From assembly GCA_039621445.1 (NCBI GenBank), contig CP154956.1, positions 29,084,667-29,148,666 on the forward strand: a DNA stretch of 64,000 nucleotides. The letters run 5' to 3'. A model generated the notes under the pieces. That model did no database searches, had not been told where the DNA came from, and worked only from the letters and a program-made list of their open reading frames with translations. Positions within the stretch are counted from its first letter, which is position 1. Every line of letters starts with the position of its first letter. This stretch comes from Euglena gracilis. Taxonomy: Eukaryota > Euglenida > Euglenophyceae > Euglenales. Shown here piece after piece: positions 22,120 through 33,200 of the stretch. Both the position numbers and the translations under genes were made by a program.

Positions 22120-23960
22120 ATAAATCCCAACCCTAAATAAACCCCTTTTATCCCTTTCATTAACAAAATAAACCCCTTTTATCTGCCAACCCCTTTTATC
22201 TGCCAACCCCTTCTCGGGTGCAAGTCGACCTAACCCTATCCCTTTCATTAACAAAATAAACCCCTTTTATCTGCCAACCCCTTCTCGGGTGCAAGTCGAC
22301 CTAACCCTATCCCTTTCATTAACAAAATAAACCCCTTTTATCTGCCAACCCCTTCTCGGGTGCAAGTCGACCTAACCCTATCCCTTTCATTAACAAAATA
22401 AACCCCTTTTATCTGCCAACCCCTTCTCGGGTGCAAGTCGACCTAACCCTATCCCTTTCATTAACAAAATATACCCGTTTTATCCGCCAACCCCTTCTCG
22501 GGTGCAAGTCGACCTAACCCTATCCCTTTCATTAACAAAATAAACCCCTTTTATCTGCCAACCCCTTTTCGGGTGCAAGTCGACCTAACCCTATCCCTTT
22601 CATTAACAAAATATACCCGTTTTATCCGCCAACCCCTTCTCGGGTGCAAGTCGACCTAACCCTATCCCTTTCATTAACAAAATATACCCCTTTTAAACTG
22701 CCAACCCCTTCTCGGGTGCAAGTCGACCTAACCCTATCCCTTTCATTAACAAAATAAACCCCTTTTATCTGCCAACCCCTTCTCGGGTGCAAGTCGACCT
22801 AACCCTATCCCTTTCATTAACAAAATAAACCCCTTTTATCTGCCAACCCCTTTTCGGGTGCAAGTCGACCTAACCCTATCCCTTTCATTAACAAAATATA
22901 CCCGTTTTATCCGCCAACCCCTTCTCGGGTGCAAGTCGACCTAACCCTATCCCTTTCATTAACAAAATATACCCCTTTTAAACTGCCAACCCCTTCTCGG
23001 GTGCAAGTCGACCTAACCCTATCCCTTTCATTAACAAAATAAACCCCTTTTATCTGCCAACCCCTTCTCGGGTGCAAGTCGACCTAACCCTATCCCTTTC
23101 ATTAACAAAATAAACCCCTTTTATCTGCCAACCCCTTTTCGGGTGCAAGTCGACCTAACCCTATCCCTTTCATTAACAAAATATACCCGTTTTATCCGCC
23201 AACCCCTTCTCGGGTGCAAGTCGACCTAACCCTATCCCTTTCATTAACAAAATATACCCCTTTTAAACTGCCAACCCCTTCTCGGGTGCAAGTCGACCTA
23301 ACCCTATCCCTTTCATTAACAAAATAACCCCTTTTTATCTGCCAACCCCTTCTCGGGTGCAAGTCGACCTAACCCTATCCCTTTCATTAACAAAATAAAC
23401 CCCTTTTATCTGCCAACCCCTTCTCGGGTGCAAGTCGACCTAACCCTATCCCTTTCATTAACAAAATAAACCCGTTTTATCTGCCAACCCCTTCTCGGGT
23501 GCAAGTCGACCTAACCCTATCCCTTTCATTAACAAAATATACCCGTTTTATCCGCCAACCCCTTCTCGGGTGCAAGTCGACCTAACCCTATCCCTTTCAT
23601 TAACAAAATATACCCGTTTTATCCTTCTCGGGTGCAAGTCGACCTAACCCTATCCCTTTCATTAACAAAATAAACCCCTTTTATCTGCCAACCCCTTCTC
23701 GGGTGCAAGTCGACCTAACCCTATCCCTTTCATTAACAAAATAAACCCCTTTTATCTGCCAACCCCTTCTCGGGTGCAGGTCGACCTAACCCTATCCCTT
23801 TCATTAACAAAATAAACCCCTTTTATCTGCCAACCCCTTTTCTCTGCCAACCCCTTCTCGGGTGCAAGTCGACCTAACCCTATCCCTTTCATTATAAAAA
23901 TATTTACCCGTTTTATCTGCCAACCCCTTCTCGGGTGCAAGTCGACCTAACCCTATCCCT
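22120..23960. repeat. 71-bp satellite array, about 25 units, with higher-order structure
   Basis: Unit of 71 bp with core TCGGGTGCAAGTCGACC followed by TAACCCTATCCC. Variants alternate: units with TTTTCGGG recur at about 22536, 22821 and 23106, exactly 285 bp apart, each followed by a CCGCC unit, an AAACTGCC unit and a standard unit. The array ends in AACCTAACCTAACCTAACCC, which is telomere-like. It could be subtelomeric, centromeric or interstitial. Confidence 0.93.
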
Positions 23961-24039
23961 AACCTAACCTAACCTAACCCTTTTCCATCCCCAACCTTGA
24001 CATTTTGGCAGTTTGCAAACCAAATTGAGAGGAATTTGG

Positions 24040-24300
24040 TCGGGGGGGGGGGGCTTAAATTTCAAAAAAGGGGGGGGGTAATGCGGAATAGTGGAGGTCG
24101 GGCCGACCTAGGTCGGCCCGACCTGGGGGGGGGGGGGCTTAAATTTCAAAAAAGGGGGGGGGGTAATGCGGAATAGTGGTGGTCGGGCCGACCTAGGTCG
24201 GCCCGACCACCAAAGGTCGATAACACCTAGGTCGGCCCGACCATGGTCGGGCCGACCATAGGTCGGGCCGACCTAGGTCGGCCCGACCTCCAGAACTAGC
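24040..24300. repeat. GGTCGGCCCGACC palindrome cluster
   Basis: A near-perfect direct duplication of a G run, GGGCTTAAATTTCAAAAAAG, another G run and TAATGCGGAATAGTGG, followed each time by GGTCGGGCCGACC-type palindromes. Related blocks lie at 20380-20570, 20890-21030 and 29745-29900. Confidence 0.85.
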
Positions 24301-24484
24301 ATGGCCAATATTCCGCCCGGGGCCCTCACGAGAGGCAGAAAACTCCCCCCTCCACCCAGGGGGAGTTTAAAAGTCGGCAGTTGACTCAGTAGCACAGAGT
24401 GGGTAGTTCGCCGACTAGTCGGCCAACTGGCTCCCCCCCCCCCTGTCTCACCGACCAGCTGCCGACTAGGCCAACCGACTAAGG

Positions 24485-24575
24485 TTGTTTCGATTAATCG
24501 ATTTTTTGATTAATCGTTCGCCACCCCTTGATTAATCGTTCATTCGGCCAGGGGGTGATTAATCGAAATAATCGG
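24485..24575. repeat. ATTAATCG motif cluster
   Basis: GATTAATCG occurs five times in 90 bases in both orientations, once as TTAATCGTTCGCCACCCC. The same longer motif recurs at 27655-27725, with simpler versions at 1665-1685, 32140-32215 and 32925-32935. Confidence 0.8.
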
Positions 24576-25616
24576 TCTTCCCAAGGAAACCATTGAAAAA
24601 GCAGTGCAGGAAAACACTTGGGAGTGATCATTTTGGAGGCTCTGTCTCACAGAAATGTCACTGCGTGTTGCTGTTAGGAAACAAACGGGATAGATTCATA
24701 CGCACAGACATCAGAGCACGGATGGAAGAGTCATCCAGCTTCGCGCAAGTCGCTATGCAGGAGACTCTGGTGAGAAAAACTACGCTCAACACAAGCTTCT
24801 GAAACACCAAGGCTGAAAATTGCAATTGCAACTTTGGCCAAAATCGGCACATGCAAAGCAACCCCCTCCCAAAATTGCACAGGCTGAGGAAGTGGCCGAG
24901 CAGTGATGGCCAGAGGGCCATTTCGGGTTCCCGTTTCAGCTGTGGCAAAATATCATCCTCATGACCCATTTTTTTTCAGTAAGGGAAGGCAGTGTGAGGT
25001 CAGAGCTGTGTTCAGCTTAGCCCTGTCGGCTGATGTCCAGGAAGAAAGGTCAGATGTTGGTGAGAATGCACGTGCCAATAGGAAAGGGATCCCGGAAAAA
25101 TGCTTCCCACACCGCTGATGGTGGCACCGAATGCTTTTCTAAACAGGTCAACAACAGCGCAACAACAGCTCAACTGCTCCGAAACCGTCGAAAGTTCCCC
25201 CCCCCTACTCCAGGCCAAAAAAAGGCCAGCAATTTTAAAAATGAGAAGCAGCTTTTATGTGATGAAATTGCAATATATTACTCTTTGTTGAAATCTGGAA
25301 CCTGTCAGTTTGGAGCAATTTGAGACTGAATAAAGGTTTTGAAACACATGGCCAATGGGCATTGGACAACATTTGTTCAAATTAAAGCATCAGGTGTTTC
25401 CAAAGACTGCAGAGCGGGGCCGTGAAACGTGCTGAAGTCGGTTTGGTTCGTCCAGTGTGCGCGAACAAGTTCCAGGTGCCTGCGGACAAAGCACATGAAA
25501 AAATGGTTTTTTTCAAATTTTTTGTTCATAAAAAGAAGTGTAATTTTTTAAAATTTACAATGTATGTGATCTGAATGATAATGGTAATGCATTTGGGGGG
25601 GGGACAGACAGAAATT
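24576..25616. other. Sequence downstream of the hAT fragment
   Basis: Balanced composition with frames of up to 103 codons on both strands but no recognised motif. It could hold the missing 3' exons of the transposase (minus strand) or be decayed element DNA. Confidence 0.35.
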
Positions 25617-26274
25617 TTATTTTGGCCTCCTCTTGTGCAACAAGGGACATGCACACCTTGAAACTGTCTCCAACGTGGCAGCATCTGCCTCCACCGCCAC
25701 GGTCGCATCAGCAATAAGCACCACATTGTACATTTTCCTGAAAGAAAAAATACCGACAGAAAATAGTTTTAACGAGAGGAGAAAACAAACCTGTGTCTGG
25801 TGTTTGTCCAACCATCAACAGCCAAAGTACCAGTGCCCTTGCCAATTTTGGAAATCATCAGGTTGTCTATTTTTGCCGCCAGCAATTTCATCTCTTCACT
25901 CAGTTGCTGCCTTCCCAAACCAACAGGAATGCTTGGCCCAAATTGAGCTCGGAAAAGGGGGTCTTCGATAAGTTGGTAGGCCAAGGCATTGCACGCCCAA
26001 ATACCACAGCACAATTCTCGGCTGGACAAAGTTGCTTTGGCCCCTTCCGCCAAATTTCTCTTCAGGACAGCCGTGGTTATTTTCTGTTGCCCTGAAAAAG
26101 AAAGATTTGGCTGCCTGAAAAACACAAAGTGTGCAAACCCTTTGGCCCAAACTGCACCATATCATGCTGTGATTTCAAATGGCTGATCATGTTTGTCGTG
26201 TTGCCATGATATTTGAGCTTGCCTTTCTCTGGGGGACATTTTTGACACACCACATGGTGTACGTCATCCTTCAT
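25617..26274 (-). pseudogene. hAT-superfamily transposase fragment with BED zinc finger
   Basis: Read on the minus strand. The first exon (26274-26139) carries a BED finger: CQKC, then a conserved HGNTTNMISHLKSQH. A 47-nt intron (26138-26092) joins in phase 1 to QQKITTAVLKRNLAEGAKAT, IEDPLFRAQFG and TLAVDGWTNTRHR, the first catalytic-Asp region of hAT transposases. A 53-nt intron (25790-25738) then leads to RKMYNVVLIADATVAVEADA, and a stop follows at 25617. The rest of a hAT transposase (second Asp, glutamate and dimerisation region, normally several hundred residues) is not recognisable nearby, so the gene is truncated or its other exons escaped me. Introns in a transposase could also mean a domesticated gene. 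The upstream end abuts a TIR element at 26294. Confidence 0.65.
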
Positions 26275-26293
26275 CCTCTTGTAACCGTGAATT

Positions 26294-27358
26294 GAGGCCC
26301 GGCGCCTGCCCTGTATTTCGTGGGTGTGAACACGAAATACAGGGCGTTATTTTCAATTCACGAATACAGGCTGTATTTGTGAATTGGGTATTCACGAAAT
26401 ACAGGCTGTATTTCGTGAATTGTATTTTTTTTGTTTTTAAACAGCTTCTGAAACTAGAAACCTTCTTGCATCACATCGTCTGAAGTAATTCAGAAAAAAA
26501 CCAAATGCACAAAGCAAAAGAAAATTAAATGGCATGTCCTCGGTGATAAATGAGGGCGGTGCACAACTAGTGCAACGTCAAATAGCAAAGTGCCGTGGAT
26601 TTATGCTGGGAAAGCTGACGAGGTTTGCACGAATGACACACCCATGACCCATGTTCGGGCTCATGGCATAAATGCACACAACACCAGTGGTATGAAAGGG
26701 AACAAGCATCGCACTGCACTCGATTTCAAGGAGGTGAGCAAATGCGGATTGCTCTGTCCCTGCCATTCCGGACGCTTTCTTTTTGGCAGCCTCCAGCAGA
26801 AGGTTATCGTGCAGGGGGTCAACGGCAGGGTTCTTCCAACCCTGCTTAATTGTGGCCAAAAATTCAGCAACTTTTGGGGGTTGCGTCAACGTTCTGTCCA
26901 TGGTGTTTGCCGCTTTCTTCGCTATTTTTTGGAGAACAGAGTGAGGAGAAACACGGTGTGAGGGTGCGAAAATAGCACTAAAAAGCTCTAAAAAACAAAG
27001 AGCATTGTGGGGGGCCTTTGCGGGGGGACCGGCCGCCTTCGGCACCCCCCCCCCCAAAGTGCCTCCCTATAACTTGGCCTTACATCCATATCTCATTTTC
27101 CAGGACCAGGGGTGTGTTATCAATGTGTTCCGGGTCATCTGGACAATGTTTTCACATTTTGGTTTCAATTCACGGAATACAGGGCGTTATTTTCAATTCA
27201 CGAATACAGGCTGTATTTGTGAATTGGGTATTCACGAAATACAGGCTGTATTTCGTGAATTGGATTTTTTGAAAATTTTGGGCAAAAAAAAGCCCCAAAA
27301 GTGCCCGAAACCATGGCGTGAAGCACATCAACGAAATACAGGGCAGGCGCCGGGCCTC
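26294..27358. mobile_element. TIR element (cassette 3)
   Basis: Perfect 28-bp inverted repeats (26294-26321 and 27331-27358, core GCCCGGCGCCTGCCCTG) with looser similarity further out. Subterminal direct repeats built on ACGAAATACAGGC lie at 26329-26432 and 27170-27260. A palindrome with AGAAAAATCG ends follows. The layout parallels cassettes 1 and 2, with different repeat sequences. It contains the 160-residue minus-strand ORF. Confidence 0.65.
26578..27057 (-). CDS. Unidentified 160-residue ORF inside a TIR element
   Basis: Open frame on the minus strand with protein-like composition over its middle (TMDRTLTQPPKVAEFLATIK, EAAKKKASGMAGTEQSAFAH). It lies wholly between the inverted repeats at 26294 and 27358. 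It could be the coding content of that element or an upstream exon of the hAT fragment, which has the same orientation. No domain was recognised. Confidence 0.3.
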   Translation of the reverse strand: MGGGVPKAAGPPAKAPHNALCFLELFSAIFAPSHRVSPHSVLQKIAKKAANTMDRTLTQPPKVAEFLATIKQGWKNPAVDPLHDNLLLEAAKKKASGMAGTEQSAFAHLLEIECSAMLVPFHTTGVVCIYAMSPNMGHGCVIRANLVSFPSINPRHFAI

Positions 27359-27375
27359 TTAATTAACGGTTACAG

Positions 27376-27483
27376 AAAAATCGTGGGCTATAACCCGTAT
27401 ACAGGCCGTATAACGGGTCAAGGGCGCCTACGGCGCCCTTGACCCGTTATACGGCCTGTATACGGGTTATGCCCACGATTTTT
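27376..27483. repeat. 108-bp palindrome next to cassette 3
   Basis: Near-perfect inverted repeat starting AAAAATCGTGGGC and ending GCCCACGATTTTT, centre GGCGCCTACGGCGCC. Its ends match those of the palindromes beside cassettes 1 and 2 although the arms differ. Confidence 0.8.
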
Positions 27484-27639
27484 ATATAAAAATGTTGCCA
27501 TACCCAAGAGGCTGCCATAACAAAAGCAAAGCTATGTAGGGAAAAGATCCATAAAGGGAAAACATTAATTTTAAGGTAAAACATTATTTTACAAGGGAAA
27601 TGAAGTGTTTGTTGGTCATCATAATGCCAGGAACCCAAA

Positions 27640-27730
27640 GGGGGCATTAATCGTTCGGTAATCGTTCGCCACCCCCCGATTAATCGGCATTAATCGTTCG
27701 GTGCCGTCGATTAAGATTAATCGTCCAACC
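27640..27730. repeat. ATTAATCG motif cluster
   Basis: Shares TAATCGTTCGCCACCCC and repeated ATTAATCG with the cluster at 24485. It lies between cassette 3 and a poly(G/C) block. Confidence 0.8.
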
Positions 27731-27769
27731 TTAAACCGACCAATTGGCGTCAGGGAAGGATGGGAAGCC

Positions 27770-28300
27770 CTTCGGTATTGAGGTAGGTGGTAGGGGGGGG
27801 TCCGGACCACCCCCAGCCCCCTGGGGGGGTAAGGTGGTAGGGGGGGGGTCCGGCCCACCCCCCCCCCCTAGATGTTGGGAGGGGGGGTCCGGACCCCCCC
27901 ACCCCCCCCTCCTTGACGGGTGCCAAAAATAGCAGAAAATTTTCTTCCGGCGCTGCGCGCCGGAAAATGAGCAAAAAACACCCCTTTTGCTCACTTTTGG
28001 ACATATTGCCCATTTTTTGATGTGTTGGTGTTTTCCCCCAAAAAAATGTTCAAAAAATTTCAAAAAATGAGCATTTTTGGATCGATTTTCAAAGAAAAAT
28101 CAGGGATTTTTGACCAATTTCGACCCTTTTTCCGGCCCTTTGCCCGTCCATGAAATCGAAAAATTTTCGGCCCCCCCCTCAGTTTCGAGGTAGGAGGGGG
28201 GGGTCCGCCCCCCCCCCCCCCCCCCCCGGTCGGGGGGGGGGGGCCCACCCCCCCCCCCCCCCCCTCAAGGCTTCCCATCCTTCCCTGATTGGGGTTCTCG
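27770..28300. repeat. Poly(G)/poly(C) block
   Basis: Alternating G and C runs, one C run of about 20 bases (28209-28227), with GAGGTAGG(TGGTA)GGGGG-type units repeated at 27780, 27830 and 28188. TTTTCCGGCGC/GCGCCGGAAAA forms a hairpin at 27945-27967. No gene. Confidence 0.75.
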
Positions 28301-28435
28301 GTCGGCCAACCAATTGGCTAGTCAGCCGACTAGTCGGCCGACTAGCCAGCCCACCCTTCCAGCCTGCCACCAAACAGTCGAAGGGTCGATCGACCAGCTG
28401 AAGGGTCGGTGACTGATGCGTGAAAAAGTGGTGCA

Positions 28436-28690
28436 TGCAGGGGACCAGCTACCCCAAAGAGGCGCCCAACTAGGGTTAATACACATTGGGGGACCCTCGC
28501 TCGGCGCCTTCGGCGCCTCGCTCGGGTCCCCCAATGTTTTTAACCCTAGTTGGGCGCCTCTTTGGGTTCGCTGGGTCCCCTGCAGACACCAATTTAACGA
28601 CGTTGAGGGGATGGGATGGGACAGTTTGGGATGGAAACTTGACCCTAACCCTACTCCTTTAAATCCCTAACCCTTCTCCTTTAAATAACG
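28436..28690. repeat. Hairpin element, AACTAGGG family, copy 1
   Basis: The centre is a long hairpin: GCGCCCAACTAGGGTTAA, then GGGGGACCC, a GGCGCCTTCGGCGCC loop, and the complement. It is followed by GACCCTAACCCTACTCC. Confidence 0.8.
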
Positions 28691-28846
28691 TCATCAACTT
28701 TTCAAGTTCTGAATCGCAGCGGGCATCGGCCTTCGGACGATGCACGGCCTTCGGCCAGGCGGCCCTTCCAGCCTGCCACCAAACAGTCGATTGGTCGATC
28801 GACCAGCTGAAGGGTCGGTGACTGATGCGTGAAAAACTGGTGCCTG

Positions 28847-29090
28847 CAGGGGACCAGCTACCCCAAAGAGGCGCCCAACTAGGGTTAATACACATTGGGG
28901 GACCCTCGCTCGGCGCCTTCGGCGCCTCGCTCGGGTCCCCCAATGTTTTTAACCCTAGTTGGGCGCCTCTTTGGGTTCGCTGGGTCCCCTGCAGACACCA
29001 ATTTAACGACGTTGAGGGGATGGGATGGGACAGTTTGGGATGGAAACTTGACCCTAACCCTACTCCTTTAAATAACGTCATCAACTTTTC
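28847..29090. repeat. Hairpin element, AACTAGGG family, copy 2
   Basis: Nearly identical to copy 1 and in the same orientation. The spacing of about 411 bp indicates tandem duplication together with the flanking CGACCAGCTGAAGGGTCGGT. Confidence 0.85.
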
Positions 29091-29744
29091 AAGTTCTGAA
29101 TTGCAGCGGCCTTCGGCCGCTGCGCGGGCATCGGCCTTCAGCCGATGCACGGCCTTCGGCCAGGTGGCCTTCGGGGCGCATGGCGGTTGACTGGTGGGGG
29201 GGGTCTTACGCTTAAATAAACACCCCCAGATGGAAATCTTTGGTCGGTGGGGGGTCGGTGGACCCTTGATGGGGGCCCGGAGGGGAAAAAAAACAATGAT
29301 GAAACAGGGATTACATGAAAATCCTTTAGAAATGCAAGCATTCTGCATCACGAGAGGCAGGACACTCCTCCCTCCACCCCCATCCGAACGTCAAATAACA
29401 AAATCCCTTCTGAGTTGGCAACATACTCGGGGGATAAGTTGTTTTTTGTGGCTCACTTTTTCATAGGCGGGGGGGGCTCCGCCCCCCCCGCACCCCCCCC
29501 CTCAATTAACAAAATCCCCTCTATGTTGGCAACATACTTGGAGGGCTAAATCCTTTTTGTGCAAAATTTTGCAATTATATTGAAAATCCGATGGGGAGAG
29601 GTGTTCTTTTGCCAAAAGTGGCCAAAATGGGCATTTCCCCGCCAAGTTTTTGCATATTCACCTCCGATTGGTGGGTTCTGGAGCCATTTAAGTGGGTTTT
29701 GACTGGTTTTGGGGTGATTTGGGCAAGAAAAATTTTCAGGGGGG

Positions 29745-29900
29745 GGGCTTAAATTTCCAGAAAGGGGGGGGGGTAGTGCAAAAAAATGGTGGTCGGCCCG
29801 ACCTCATGGTCGGCCCGACCAGGTCGGGCCGACCACCACGACGGCGACCACCGGAAATCCGCTCGGGGCCGTTTTCCTGGGTGGCCGGGGGATAAAGTGA
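29745..29900. repeat. GGTCGGCCCGACC-family block
   Basis: GGGGCTTAAATTTCC, a G run and GTAGTGCAAAAAA lead into GGTCGGCCCGACC palindromes and CGGAAATCCGC, matching the 20.4-kb block inverted. Confidence 0.8.
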
Positions 29901-30166
29901 CTGACTGGCTTGGCCGAAAAAGTGACTGCCCCACAAGTGAAAGGCTGTTTTGACAAGCTCCGGAGCGGCCCCAATCAAAAAGATAGTTGATCAAACGCCC
30001 AGATATGGGAGATTGGTTGGTAGTGTTCATTCAATTGGCAATAATTAGCATCAACCAACCAACCTCAGGGCCACCCACTTGTGGGAAGCAGGTTCCAAGA
30101 TTTGTTTTCTCAGAGCTGAAGTTGAGGCTCAGCCTTCGCGCAGCCTCAAGGAGGTTTTTTTCTGTC

Positions 30167-30293
30167 ATGTCTGCCTCAGCTGAAGACAAGAAGGAAACCT
30201 TGAAGAGGTTTGGTCTGAACGAAAAGGGTGCAACCGATGCTCTGAAGAACGCAGAGCTAACCAATTTGCTCGTCACTTTGGATGAGAAGTTTG
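30167..30293 (+). CDS. NARS: AsnRS gene exon 1: start of GlnRS-type N-terminal domain
   Basis: Starts [18 protein letters not shown] and contains [17 protein letters not shown], which aligns with the first helices of the GlnRS N-terminal domain. A frame change before exon 2 needs a tiny intron. The only GT-AG choice I found is 30294-30331 (38 nt, phase 1); a GC-AG choice at 30296-30324 (29 nt) also fits. Confidence 0.75.
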
Positions 30294-33200
30294 GTGCATC
30301 ACACAGATGCTCTTTGTATTCCAGAACAAAGGGTCTCTGGCATGGAAGTTGTTGTATGCAGTGGCAACCAAGGCCCAGACTGACGCTCACAGGTGTGTGT
30401 TGATTGCAACGCAGGCCTAAGGATGTTTTGCTTTGGCGCAGAGAACTTCTTGGGCAATACGTCAAGGACCAGAAGATTGCTTCTGCACAACAACTGGATG
30501 CAGCGTTGCAGCACCTGAAAGAGCACCCCGCTGTGGTGGCGGGTGACGCTGCGTTCGAGCAGGAAGCCGGCGTTGGCATCTCTGTTGGGGAGGACGAAAT
30601 AAAGGCAGCAGTGGCAGCAGCATTGGAGGCCGAACGGGCAAACCTTCTTGAGGATCGATATCAGTACAACCTGGGTGGCCTGCTTGGACAGGTTTGCTGC
30701 TGGGTCAGCCGTGGATGATTATTTTGTGGTGTCTCAGCTGAAGAAATCCGGAAGGATGAAGTGGGCCGATCCTGGAAAGGTCAAGGATGAACTGGACCAT
30801 CAGACAGCTGCTCTTTTGGGACCCAAGACAGAGGTATATTCGCTGTTGTGCATTCTTTGTGTTCTGCGTTCATCATTATTGGATTCTCATCTATTCAGCA
30901 TTACAAAAGGATAGAAAATGATGCTCATTGCCATGTTCCCAGTCAAGGATTTTTTTGTGTGTTTTCCCAGCAGGCAATTGCTTAAGCACCGACCAACCCC
31001 CCCCCCCCCCGGGGGGGGTGGGTGACTGGTTTTTTTTAGAGTGACTGACTGGTTTTTTGGCCTGGATCCCCCCCCCCCGGGGGTCAGCCAGGAGTGGGCA
31101 AAAGTGGCTTGAGTGACCCCGGCGACGGAAAATTTTTTTGGCCTAAAATGGCCGAAAGTGACTGGAAAGTGGCCGTTTTTCTGAGTGGCCGACCCCCCTG
31201 GGGGGGGGTAGTGACTGGCTGGTTTTTTTTGAAAATGAGTGACTGACTGGTTTTTTAAAAGGCGGAGTGACCCCCCCCCCCCCCCCCCCCGGGGTCGGTA
31301 AAAAATTTATGGTCCCCAGCCAGGGAGGGTTCCATCATCAATTTTGGCTCATTTTTTGCAATCCGTTGCTGTCCAGCCATCCTTCGGGCGGCTGGAAATA
31401 AATAAAACAGTTGATGTGGGGGTCCGGGGCAGGGAAAAAGGTTGCTGGGTGGCCTCCCCTTGGGGGGTGGGGTCAAATTTTCTTAAAGAATGCGGTTGTT
31501 AGGATCTGGTTCGTTGGTCGGCCGAAGGGGGAGTTGAGTGGGGGGTTTATCAATTGAAAATCCGACCCCTCCCAATGAATGATGCCTCCCAATGACCCCT
31601 CCCAGAACCACCGAAATTGGCAAATTTTGGCAAAATTTGTCCAGAATTCTATTTTTGCTAGGAGGGCGTATGGGGGCAGAGGAGGGGAAGTGTCTGAGGG
31701 GGGACATCCACCCCAGGGTTCGATATAAGGAGGGCGTACATGGTTTAGGTGGGGGGTGTCCCCCCCCCCCCCTGGCCTGCAGGGGGTCCGGACCGACCCC
31801 GGGGTGGGGGGGACACTCCCCCACCTAAACAGTGGTGTGGTCCGGGTGACCAATTTTCTGCCCGGCGCGAAGCGCCCGGCCAAAAATTTGACATCCAGCA
31901 AAATCAAAGCGCAAGCTACCTTGTGTTTTTTCATCACGTCAATGGCAGAAAATTACCAAAACCTCCGGCGCAAAGCACCGGAGGAAAAAATTAACCTTTT
32001 TGGGGGGTCTCGGGTACCCCCCCCCTGGTCCGCAGGGGGGTCCAGACCACCCCCACCTGTCTTATAGCGAACCCTGTTCAACCCCCCTCCCCGACCTGCC
32101 CTAGCCCCCCCAAGCTTTTTCGCTGGCAGGGTTGGACTGGTTAATCGTTAATCGGTTAATCGATCGTGACCTCCCTAGTTAATCGATCGATCGATCCCAT
32201 CCCAGTTAATCGCTTCCTGACCAAAATTTGGCATTTTTGGCACTTTGTTGACCAAAATCTGGCATTTTTGGAACCCTGATAGCCAAAATTTGGCATTTTT
32301 GGCACTTTGGTAACCAATGTTTGACATTTTTACACATGACAACTGATCTTCAGCAGGGGGGGGGGGAAATGCGTTTCGCATTTTTTCGCATTTTTGCGCA
32401 TTTTTTGCGCATTTTTTCAAATTTTCCAAAAATGCGCATTTTTGCGCATTTTTTCGCATTTTTTGCGCATTTTTTCGCTTTTTTCAGCACATTTTTTTTG
32501 CTTTTTGGCACATTTTTTCGTGATTTTCCAAACTTTTCGCATTTTTTGACCATTTTTGCAATTTTTTGCAAAAATTTGAAAACTTTGACTTTTTTTTTGA
32601 GACGTACATTTTCCTCATTATTCTACATAATTTCTTCAAATTTGGTGCCATTTTTGTATGTTTTTGGGTAATTTTTGCATTTTCGTGATTTTTGCGCGTT
32701 TTTTCTCGGATTTTGCACATTTTTGCGCATTTTTTCCAAAAATGCGCATTTTTTGCGCATTTTTTTGCGCATTTTTGCGCATTTTTGCGCATTTTTTCCG
32801 AGGCCGGGCGAGCGCATTTCCCCCCCCCCCCAGTCTTCAGACAACCTCAGTGTCCTTGGATGGAGCCGGCTCCTGATTTTGTTGATTGTGTTGCTGCCGT
32901 GCTGATTTGCTCTCCACCAGTGAATCGGTTAATCGACAAAAAAACCCCAGTTACCCCCCCCCCCTAGTCGTATGACCACCCCTCATTTATGACCACCCCC
33001 AGGTCACAGGTTGCAGGTTGCGAAAAATTTAACACCACCTTACCTACAACCGCCGCCTCGTTTATGACCACCCCCCGGTCACAGGTTGCAGGTTATGGGG
33101 GTGTTATGACCACCCCCCCCCCCCCGGTCACAGGTTGCAGGAACCCGGTCATACGACTAGGGGGGGGGGTAACTGCAGTTTATCGGTCGCAGGGGTTTGG

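Noticed and set aside
32321-32967. Several frames of 70-116 codons rich in Phe/His/Ala or Lys/Asn/Cys
   Set aside because: All arise from GCGCATTTTT repeats read on either strand.
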